Shown here: in pieces, positions 1 through 5,400 of the stretch
How the letters are laid out: each line of letters opens with the position of its first letter
How positions within the stretch are numbered: position 1 is the stretch's first letter
Assembly (NCBI GenBank): GCA_020025615.1
Contig: JAHHRT010000079.1
Span: 1 to 6,534 of the forward strand
Reading direction: 5' to 3'
Length of the DNA stretch: 6,534 nucleotides
From: Oscillospiraceae bacterium
GTDB taxonomy: Bacteria; Bacillota; Clostridia; Oscillospirales; Oscillospiraceae
Program-made: the position numbers and the translations under genes
The notes under the pieces: model-generated
Database searches by the model: none
Told to the model about the DNA's origin: nothing
The model's input: only the letters and a program-made list of their open reading frames with translations

Positions 1-781
1 GGATCCGACACACATCGTCGCCCTGGCCCATGCCAAATTCAAAGCACAGGTATCCGCCGGGCTTCAGCACCCTGGCGTAATTCTGGGCGATCGCCCGGTA
101 GAAATCCAGGCCGTCGTCGCCGCCATAGAGGGCCATGTGGGGCTCGTAATCCTTGACGCTCACAGGAAGCATCTCCATCTCTTCCCCGGTGACATAGGGG
201 GGATTGGAGACGATCATATCAAACTTTCCCAAAAAGGCAGGGGGGATTCCCAGGGCATCCACCCGAACGCAGGTGACCCGTCCCCCCAGCTTATTGCGCT
301 GGACATTCTTCTTGGCAACCGCCAAAGCCTGCTGAGACAGATCTCCCAGGGTGACCCGGGCATCTTTTACCCGGCTGGCAAGGGCAATGCCGATGCAGCC
401 GGAGCCGCAGCACAGGTCCAGAACCCGGGGGTCCTGCTGGAAGAACAGCGCCTTCTTAATGGCAAGCTCTGCCACTGCACAGGTATCGTCTCGGGGGATC
501 AGCACATCCGGGCTCACATAAAGGGGCAGCCCGTAAAACTCCCACTCTCCCAGAACATAGGGCAGGGGTTCTTCTTTGAGAAGGCGCTGCAGGCCTTCTG
601 CGACACCCTGGCAGACCTCCTCCGGGGCATAGAGCTCCTTATGGGCCAGAATATATTCCTGAGATTTACCGGATACATGGCAGATGAGGTATCTTGCCAC
701 CATTCCTGCCGTCTCCGCATCCTCCACCCCGATGAGGGCCCGTCTGGTATCGAGATAGAGGGTTCCATACTGCTTTACCAA
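1..781 (-). CDS. prmC: Peptide chain release factor N5-glutamine methyltransferase PrmC (3' end cut by window edge)
   Basis: PrmC (HemK) uses S-adenosylmethionine to methylate the glutamine of the GGQ motif in release factors RF1/RF2 in the cytosol, which improves translation termination. I translated this frame by hand: 260 residues are present and, against a usual length of about 280-290, only some 25 C-terminal residues are missing. Residues 1-80 form the helical N-terminal substrate-binding domain, ending in EEPLPYVLGEWEFYGLPL (70-87). The SAM-binding motif I is LDLCCGSGCIGIALA (121-135) and the diagnostic catalytic NPPY lies at 193-196. The typical YEPHMALYGGDDGLDFYR follows at 212-229. 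The start is TTG at 781, chosen because a purine-rich ribosome site lies 7 nt upstream and the N-terminal domain aligns with the family from there; the next in-frame ATG (residue 27) would cut into it. The start overlaps the last codons of the DUF1385 gene by 7 nt, suggesting translational coupling. One oddity is IPRDDTC (95-101) where the family usually has IPRPxTE. Family assignment is very secure. Confidence 0.96.
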   Translation of the reverse strand, partial: MVKQYGTLYLDTRRALIGVEDAETAGMVARYLICHVSGKSQEYILAHKELYAPEEVCQGVAEGLQRLLKEEPLPYVLGEWEFYGLPLYVSPDVLIPRDDTCAVAELAIKKALFFQQDPRVLDLCCGSGCIGIALASRVKDARVTLGDLSQQALAVAKKNVQRNKLGGRVTCVRVDALGIPPAFLGKFDMIVSNPPYVTGEEMEMLPVSVKDYEPHMALYGGDDGLDFYRAIAQNYARVLKPGGYLCFEFGMGQGDDVCRI

Positions 782-1776
782 GCGTCTGCCCCCTCTTTCT
801 CGGGAAGCACTGCCTGCACAGCGGCAATGCCCACCTCGATCATGGAGTCGTCCGGCTCGTTGGTGGTGAAGTTTTGAAGCCACATACCGGGAGCTGTGAG
901 AATCTTGGTAAACTTGTTATCGTTGCGACCTGCCCAGCGGTTGATTTCATAGGTGATGCTCACCACCAGAGGCAGAAGCAGCAGCTTGAAAGCAATCATC
1001 AGCAGCCGATAGAGGAAGGTTCCCCGCATGGCTTCCAGCGCCGGAATCAGGGCCAGCAGTGCGGAAGAAGCAACGCTGAACACCAGAATGGAAATAACCA
1101 TCACCACCAACAGGAAGCTGGTGCCGCACCGAGGGTGAAGCCGTGTCTGCTTGCGCACGTTTTCCACCGTGAGAGGCAGTCCCGCTTCGTAGCAGCGGAT
1201 GGTCTTGTGCTCTGCTCCGTGGTAGGAAAATACCCGCTTCATCTCCTCCATCCGGGAAATGAGGAGCATATAGAGGAGGAAGATTCCCATACGAATCAGG
1301 CCCTCAATCAGGTTGATTACAAAGTTATTCTCAATCCAGCGGTCAAAAAATCCGCCGATGACCATGGGAAGCAGGAAAAACAGGACAATCGCCAGTCCCA
1401 TACCCAGGGCAACAGCGCCACCTACAATGATCTTCTGGAAGGTCTCTCCGCTCACTTTGGAGGACAGCCACTTTTCAAACTTGGATGGCTCCTCCTCAAC
1501 ATCCTCGGTAGACAGGTCCGCAGAGCGCATCAGCGCCTTGACGCCCACCACCTGAGAATCAAAGAAGGTAAAGACGCCCCGGATAAAGGGCTTGGACTTC
1601 CAGGATTTTGGGGGATTCAGCTTCCGGTCCTTGACCTCTACCGTCAGACCATCCTTCCCCCGTACCACAATGGCGTCCTTTTCAGGGCCGCGCATCATAA
1701 TGCCCTCGATCAGGGCCTGTCCGCCGATCATGGTCTTAAATTTTTCGCAGCAGCCTGCGGTTTCTTTCTTTGCCAT
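775..1776 (-). CDS. yqhQ: DUF1385 polytopic membrane protein, YqhQ family
   Basis: This 333-residue protein belongs to the DUF1385 family, represented by YqhQ of Bacillus subtilis; I know of no firmly established biochemical role. The soluble N-terminus carries the family signature GGQALIEGIMMRGP (18-31). About four hydrophobic segments follow, at roughly 114-142, 153-174, 220-247 and 255-277. Between the second and third lies a strikingly polar conserved stretch, YHGAEHKTIRCYE (185-197) and HPRCGTSF (214-221), whose His, Glu and Cys residues look like a metal or thiol site (inference). The C-terminal block PGMWLQNFTTNEPDDSMIE (296-314) is also typical of the family. The ATG start has a ribosome site AAAGGAA directly after the kinase stop codon, and the gap to the kinase is 10 nt. 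The gene overlaps the TTG start of prmC at its other end. DUF1385 beside prmC is a recurrent Firmicutes arrangement, which supports the call. Length is normal for the family and no damage is visible. Confidence 0.93.
   Translation of the reverse strand: MAKKETAGCCEKFKTMIGGQALIEGIMMRGPEKDAIVVRGKDGLTVEVKDRKLNPPKSWKSKPFIRGVFTFFDSQVVGVKALMRSADLSTEDVEEEPSKFEKWLSSKVSGETFQKIIVGGAVALGMGLAIVLFFLLPMVIGGFFDRWIENNFVINLIEGLIRMGIFLLYMLLISRMEEMKRVFSYHGAEHKTIRCYEAGLPLTVENVRKQTRLHPRCGTSFLLVVMVISILVFSVASSALLALIPALEAMRGTFLYRLLMIAFKLLLLPLVVSITYEINRWAGRNDNKFTKILTAPGMWLQNFTTNEPDDSMIEVGIAAVQAVLPEKEGADAW
789..796 (-). promoter_or_regulatory. Ribosome binding site for prmC (decides the TTG start)
   Basis: The minus strand reads AGAGGGGG followed by a 7-nt spacer and TTG at 781. 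It lies inside the last codons of the DUF1385 gene. It is the main reason for choosing the rare TTG start over the in-frame ATG 26 codons downstream. Confidence 0.65.
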
Positions 1777-1786
1777 AGTGTTCCTT

Positions 1787-3214
1787 TCATTGATCCCCGG
1801 CGGGAAGCCGCACTGTTACCAGTGTGCCGCCTCCGGGTGCATTCTCTAAGGTCAGCGTGCCGCCGTGCATCTCCACGATCTCATCACAGACCGCAAGGCC
1901 AATGCCGGTGCCTCTGGCTTTGGAGCTGCCTTTGTAGAATTTTTTCTTAACCAGAGGAATTTCATCCTCCGGGATGCCGCAGCCGTGGTCGCGGATGCGC
2001 ACCACCACTTCGTCATCCTCATAGGAGATGGAAGCGTCAATGGTCTTTCCGTCCCGACCGTGCTTTGCCGCATTGTCCAGGATATTCAGGAAGACCTGGC
2101 GCAGCCGCTTGGGGTCGCAGGAAATCTCAGGGATATCCTCGTCGCTGTCCAGGTAGTTGAGGGTAATGCCGTCCTGTGCCAGGCGGCTGCCGTACATAAA
2201 GACCGTATCCTCAAACTCACTGCGCAGGTCTGTAGGCTCCACGTTGAGGGTCATGCGTCCATCCTGCATCCGGGTAAAGTCCAGCAGCTCCATGACCATT
2301 TCCGTAAGGCGCTTTGCCTCGCTGGAAATGATTTTCATGCCCTGCCGGGTATCGGCATCCATATTGTCATCTGCCAGAAGGGTTTCGCTCCAACCGTTGA
2401 TGACGGTGAGCGGGGTTCTCAGCTCATGGGAAAGCTGGGAAATAAACTCCGCCTGCATCTTTTCGTTCTGGCTGATTTTGGTGGACATTTCGTTGATGGT
2501 CTGGGCCAGCTCCCCGATTTCATCATCATACTTGGTCTGAATCTGGGTGCCGTAGCTGCCGCTGGCAATGCGCTTGGCCTTCTCCGTAATCTGCGCCACA
2601 GGGGTCAGGATGGAGTGGACATAATAGCCGCTGCTCAGAACCACCACACCCAGAATCACCATAAGGCCCAGGAAGCTGACAAGGCCAACCATAAAGACCT
2701 CACGGTCTACCAATTCCATGGTGGTGACGTAGCGCAGCACACCGATGACCTCGCCGTTTGTATAGATCATAGGGCAGGAAACCGCCATAATCCGCTCCCG
2801 AGTCTCCGGGTCCCTGCCAACAAAGAGCTGGGGGCCGCGGGTACGGACAGCATCTTTAATATCCCGGGTGTTGGGTGCCTGTCCCGCCCAGGGGCCCACG
2901 GAAGATGCCACCATATCTCCCCAGCGGTTGATAAACTGAAGCTCCAGAATATCCTTCCGCTCAAAGGTCTGTGCATAGGTGATGCAGGACTGGTAGAACT
3001 CGTTATAGTCCTGACCCATATAGTCCGCAAAAAACTCCGTAGTGCTGGTAGCCCGATTTTTCAGGTCTGCCTCCATATTGGAGTAATAATACGTGGCGAA
3101 GGACGCCGTCACCGCCAGGACGCAGACCATGCCCAGGGCAAAGACCACGCCAACGGTATTCATGAGCCAGCGGCTGCGCAGGCCGCCGATTCTCAGATTG
3201 GGTTTTTTCTTCAT
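1787..3214 (-). CDS. Two-component sensor histidine kinase with extracellular Cache/PAS-like domain
   Basis: This 475-residue membrane kinase should autophosphorylate on His and pass the phosphate to the response regulator encoded just upstream. A short basic N-terminus precedes TM1 (about 19-41). Residues 45-172 are outside; the pattern FVGRDPETRERIMAVSCPMI, then GEVIGVLRYVTTME, resembles a PDC/Cache-type ligand sensor (inference from pattern, ligand unknown). TM2 is about 174-197, followed by a HAMP linker (198-250). The HisKA helix contains SQLSHELRTPLTVINGW with phosphoacceptor His263. The ATPase domain has the N box (RQVFLNILDNAAKHG, key Asn381), G1 (DHGCGIP, 409-415), F box (KKFYKGS, 424-430) and G2 (RGTGIGLAV, 434-442), so all catalytic elements are intact. 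The architecture is of the PhoR/WalK kind, but no specific stimulus can be named. The start lies 6 nt after the regulator's stop in the same reading frame, and no good Shine-Dalgarno is seen, so translation probably depends on coupling to the upstream gene. Confidence 0.96.
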   Translation of the reverse strand: MKKKPNLRIGGLRSRWLMNTVGVVFALGMVCVLAVTASFATYYYSNMEADLKNRATSTTEFFADYMGQDYNEFYQSCITYAQTFERKDILELQFINRWGDMVASSVGPWAGQAPNTRDIKDAVRTRGPQLFVGRDPETRERIMAVSCPMIYTNGEVIGVLRYVTTMELVDREVFMVGLVSFLGLMVILGVVVLSSGYYVHSILTPVAQITEKAKRIASGSYGTQIQTKYDDEIGELAQTINEMSTKISQNEKMQAEFISQLSHELRTPLTVINGWSETLLADDNMDADTRQGMKIISSEAKRLTEMVMELLDFTRMQDGRMTLNVEPTDLRSEFEDTVFMYGSRLAQDGITLNYLDSDEDIPEISCDPKRLRQVFLNILDNAAKHGRDGKTIDASISYEDDEVVVRIRDHGCGIPEDEIPLVKKKFYKGSSKARGTGIGLAVCDEIVEMHGGTLTLENAPGGGTLVTVRLPAGDQ

Positions 3215-3220
3215 GCCAGC

Positions 3221-3907
3221 TTATGCGCCCCACTTGTAGCCCAGGCCCCAAACCGTGGTGATATAGGTGGGGTTCGAGGTATCGTCCTCAATCTTAATGC
3301 GAAGACGGCGGATGTTCACATCCACAATCTTCAGCTCACCCTCGTAATCCCGGCCCCAAACCGCAGAGAGGATATCCTCACGGGAAAGGGCCCGGCCCGG
3401 GTTCTGCATAAAGAGCTTCAAGATGGCATACTCCACCTGGGTCAGGCGAATCCGATTGCCCGCCTTTTCCAGGGTATGGTTGCGGGTGTTCATCACAAAG
3501 GGTCCCTGGGTGAGGAGCTCGGAACTTGCCAGGCTGTCTCCGCCAATCCGGCGGTAGAGGGCATCGATCCGGGCGGTGAGCTCCGCAGGAGAGAAGGGCT
3601 TTGTCACATAGTCATCTGCACCTGTCATCAGGCCGGTGACCTTATCCATCTCCTGGGTACGGGCGGTCAGCATGATAATACCAATCTGCTTACTGGTTGC
3701 CCGAATCCGGCGGCAGACTTCAAAGCCGTCGATGTCCGGAAGCATGATGTCCAGAATGGCAACGCCGATGTCCGGATTCTCCGCCAGACGGTCCAGCGCC
3801 TCCTGGCCGGTGCCTGCCTCAATGGCATCATACCCCGCCCGCTTCAAATTGATGACCACAAAGCTGCGAATATTTACTTCGTCTTCCAAAATCAGAACCT
3901 TTTTCAT
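3221..3907 (-). CDS. OmpR/PhoB-family DNA-binding response regulator
   Basis: This is a 228-residue cytosolic transcription factor, normal length for the family, and the evident partner of the histidine kinase next to it. The receiver domain (1-118) has the acidic pocket E8/D9, phosphoacceptor Asp53 in ILDIMLPDIDG, the switch Thr81 in MLTA and the invariant Lys103 in VTKPF. After a short linker, the C-terminal winged-helix domain (about 133-226) shows the usual LTQVEYAILKLFMQNPGRALSRE core, the recognition helix region VDVNIRRLRIKIEDD (195-209) and the wing TTVWGLGYKW (217-226). ATG at 3907 is preceded by the ribosome site GAGGTGG and lies 10 nt after the lipoprotein stop codon. The regulator is likely co-transcribed with both neighbours. 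Its target sites are unknown; autoregulation at the promoter after dnaE is an inference suggested by the direct repeats there. Confidence 0.97.
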   Translation of the reverse strand: MKKVLILEDEVNIRSFVVINLKRAGYDAIEAGTGQEALDRLAENPDIGVAILDIMLPDIDGFEVCRRIRATSKQIGIIMLTARTQEMDKVTGLMTGADDYVTKPFSPAELTARIDALYRRIGGDSLASSELLTQGPFVMNTRNHTLEKAGNRIRLTQVEYAILKLFMQNPGRALSREDILSAVWGRDYEGELKIVDVNIRRLRIKIEDDTSNPTYITTVWGLGYKWGA

Positions 3908-3917
3908 ATTCCACCTC

Positions 3918-5243
3918 TTATGTTTCTCCTGTCTTCCAATCCTGATGAATCAGGTGGAAGCTGCTCTGCAAATATGCTTCCGTCAGGCCGTAGCCCACAG
4001 CCGCCTCATGCAGCTTTGCCGCATAGGCAGTGCCCTCCTTGCGGTAGAGGGGGAACCGGTCCTCCTGTGCCGCCGCCTGGTCCCGGTTGCTCCCGGTGAG
4101 GACATACAGGGTAAAGAGTGCCTCGGCATCCACGCCGTCCTCGTCCCAGAGGTAGAAGAGGTAGGTATTGCCCTCCTTTTCTGCGCTGATTCGAGTGGCC
4201 CAGGCAGGATCCAGCTGTAAATACCAGCCTCCGGCATAGTCATGGAAGGTATAGCGTTTCTCCTTCCGCTCGCCCTTTCGATTCAGAGATTCCCAGCGAA
4301 TCAAATACTGGCTTTCTCCGCTGGCCCGGGCTGTTACCGACTGCATCGTGATGAGGCTGGGGATTTCCATGACCCCGTCCTCGTCAATGTCCGTGGCATA
4401 TACATAGTAATTTCGGAGCGCCGAAACGCTGCCGCCTGCGCCGACCAGATTACGAAGCTTTCCTTCATCCATCGCCAGCACATCGGTTGCAATGGCGCTG
4501 TCTCCCACCGTGCTGGATACAAACAGTGCCGGGGCCCCGTCCTGGAGTTTTCCCTCCACCACGCGCTTCACGCTGTCTGCCGAAGCAGAGAGCGGAACCT
4601 CCATAGACCGCTCCATCTCCCCCTGGCGGTATTCATACCGCAGAGCCAGAGCGCGGCCCTCTCCTACTTCTCCCGAAGCGGCGGGCCGGAGAATCATCAG
4701 CTCATACTTCCGATTCTCGTCCAAATCGCAGGTGAGAAAATGGGAGTAATTGGTGCTCAGAATTTTTTCCGCACGTCCGGTTCCGAAGCTGTAGACGCAC
4801 ACGGCACCCATGACCTGGTCGCTGACCTGACGGCCCAGCACCAATTCACTGCCGGGAAGATTGTCAATGTCTACATACTCTACCCGCTCAAAGGCCGAAC
4901 CGTTCAGCTCAATGACCTCTGCCAAGTAGCAGTTTTCCTCTTCGTCGGTGTCGAAGATCAGCACATCCAGGTGCGTCCGGGATTCGCTTCTTGCAAAAAC
5001 AAGGTATTCGTTTACGCCATCTCCGTCCAAATCCGCCAGCTGTACTGTCTGCTGGTTTTCGCCGGAGATTGGGGCCGCATAATCCAGCCCCGCCATGGCA
5101 ACATCCATGGCACTCTGCACATGACTAAAGGACTGGGAGCGCTTGGGAACATTGTACATCTGTTCCACCGTACGCATGGCGCAGCCCCCTGTGAGCATTG
5201 CCGTCAGAAGAAAAAGGGCGCATATTCCCATTCGCTTTTTCAC
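3918..5243 (-). CDS. Secreted lipoprotein with FG-GAP/VCBS-like Asp-rich repeats, linked to a two-component system
   Basis: This 441-residue exported lipoprotein has no enzyme motif that I recognise. The N-terminus VKKRMGICALFLLTAMLTGGC is a basic end, a hydrophobic core and a lipobox-like LTGGC with Cys21 as the likely lipidation site; position -3 is Thr and Leu sits at -4, slightly off consensus. The mature part contains spaced beta-strand/Asp-loop units: LADLDGDGVNEYLVF (69-83), VDIDNLPGSELVLG (124-137), CDLDENRKYELMIL (172-185) and TDIDEDGVMEIPSL (284-297). The DxDxDG pattern is that of Ca-binding FG-GAP/VCBS repeats, so an incomplete or degenerate beta-propeller is likely (inference). 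Residues from about 310 onward look like a separate C-terminal domain. I chose GTG at 5243 because AGGAG lies 8 nt upstream and it places the signal peptide at the N-terminus; a TTG at 5351 would add 36 non-signal residues and coincides with the predicted transcription start. The stop is 10 nt before the regulator gene, which suggests a job in signal sensing or an output at the cell surface. Confidence 0.85.
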   Translation of the reverse strand: MKKRMGICALFLLTAMLTGGCAMRTVEQMYNVPKRSQSFSHVQSAMDVAMAGLDYAAPISGENQQTVQLADLDGDGVNEYLVFARSESRTHLDVLIFDTDEEENCYLAEVIELNGSAFERVEYVDIDNLPGSELVLGRQVSDQVMGAVCVYSFGTGRAEKILSTNYSHFLTCDLDENRKYELMILRPAASGEVGEGRALALRYEYRQGEMERSMEVPLSASADSVKRVVEGKLQDGAPALFVSSTVGDSAIATDVLAMDEGKLRNLVGAGGSVSALRNYYVYATDIDEDGVMEIPSLITMQSVTARASGESQYLIRWESLNRKGERKEKRYTFHDYAGGWYLQLDPAWATRISAEKEGNTYLFYLWDEDGVDAEALFTLYVLTGSNRDQAAAQEDRFPLYRKEGTAYAAKLHEAAVGYGLTEAYLQSSFHLIHQDWKTGET

Positions 5244-5350
5244 GGCATCAACTCCTCTCAATCTCAGTATCGCTTCATTTTCCCAGCCGGGGCCAGGGTC
5301 CTTTTCCAAAAGAGCACCAGGCGTTTGCGGGAAACTTCGTCTGTCTATCA
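5244..5350 (-). other. 5' leader of the lipoprotein/two-component operon
   Basis: About 105 nt separate the predicted transcription start (near 5350) from the GTG start. I see no motif of a riboswitch class known to me. The middle contains an imperfect stem, GGTGCTCTTTT pairing with GGAAAAGGACC with two mismatches, then a GC-rich run (CCCTGGCCCCGGCTGGG). An open frame crosses it in phase with the lipoprotein, but its residues look neither conserved nor signal-like. The leader is longer than needed for a simple ribosome site, so RNA-level control is possible but not shown. Confidence 0.4.
5252..5256 (-). promoter_or_regulatory. Ribosome binding site for the lipoprotein gene (decides the GTG start)
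   Basis: The minus strand reads AGGAG, within TGAGAGGAG, followed by an 8-nt spacer and GTG at 5243. It lies between the far-upstream TTG and the signal peptide, and so fixes the short form of the protein. Confidence 0.75.
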
Positions 5351-5353
5351 ACT

Positions 5354-5400
5354 GTCATTATAGCACAATTGTTCCAAAATAGAAAGTTATTTTAGCACAA
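5354..5400 (-). repeat. Pair of 15-bp direct repeats, 32 bp apart, over the dnaE end and the promoter
   Basis: The minus strand carries TTGTGCTAAAATAAC (5386-5400) and TTGTGCTATAATGAC (5354-5368), identical at 13 of 15 positions with a 32-bp period, about three helical turns. Both copies are preceded by ACAA, giving ACAA..TTGT inverted arms with a 2-nt spacer in the first copy and none in the second. The second copy contains the -10 box; the first contains the dnaE stop codon and a TAAAAT that could be a second -10. They may be an operator, tandem promoters or a chance likeness. Confidence 0.5.
5357..5365 (-). promoter_or_regulatory. Extended -10 promoter for the lipoprotein/two-component operon
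   Basis: The minus strand reads TGCTATAAT, a perfect TATAAT with the extended TGn element, in an AT-rich pocket right after dnaE. With a 17-nt spacer the -35 hexamer would be TTTCTA (5380-5385), only a 3 of 6 match to TTGACA, so the extended -10 must carry most of the strength or an activator must help. Transcription would begin near 5350. This is probably a housekeeping (sigma-A) promoter for the five downstream genes. Confidence 0.7.

Noticed and set aside
1..6. GGATCC (BamHI site) exactly at the left window edge
   Set aside because: It may reflect a clone or cut boundary, but it is in frame within prmC and needs no biological explanation.
137..877. Plus-strand frame of 246 codons opposite prmC
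   Set aside because: The minus strand carries a full PrmC with NPPY and the SAM motif; the plus frame has no signature.
874..1950. Plus-strand frame of 358 codons opposite the DUF1385 gene
   Set aside because: It has no recognisable motif and no plausible ribosome site, and it is fully opposite a clear family member on the other strand.
1865..4099. Open frame of 744 codons on the plus strand opposite the kinase and regulator genes
   Set aside because: It is antisense to two genes with intact family motifs. The translation is His/Gln/Leu-rich with no domain signature, and shadow frames of this kind arise from the GC-biased third positions of the real genes.
5241..5249. Tiny frame ATG-CCG-TGA overlapping the lipoprotein GTG start
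   Set aside because: A two-codon frame overlapping a start is easily due to chance, and the AGGAG site is too close to that ATG (3 nt) but well placed for the GTG.
5244..5351. Longer lipoprotein form starting at TTG 5351
   Set aside because: It would begin at about the predicted transcription start without a ribosome site, and it would bury the signal peptide behind 36 polar residues.
4242..5363. Plus-strand frame of 373 codons opposite the lipoprotein gene
   Set aside because: The composition is shadow-like. The minus strand has a signal peptide, lipobox, ribosome site and repeat motifs.
5340..5400. Possible divergent promoter on the plus strand in the AT-rich junction
   Set aside because: No paired -35/-10 of fair quality is seen on that strand, and no plus-strand gene follows.
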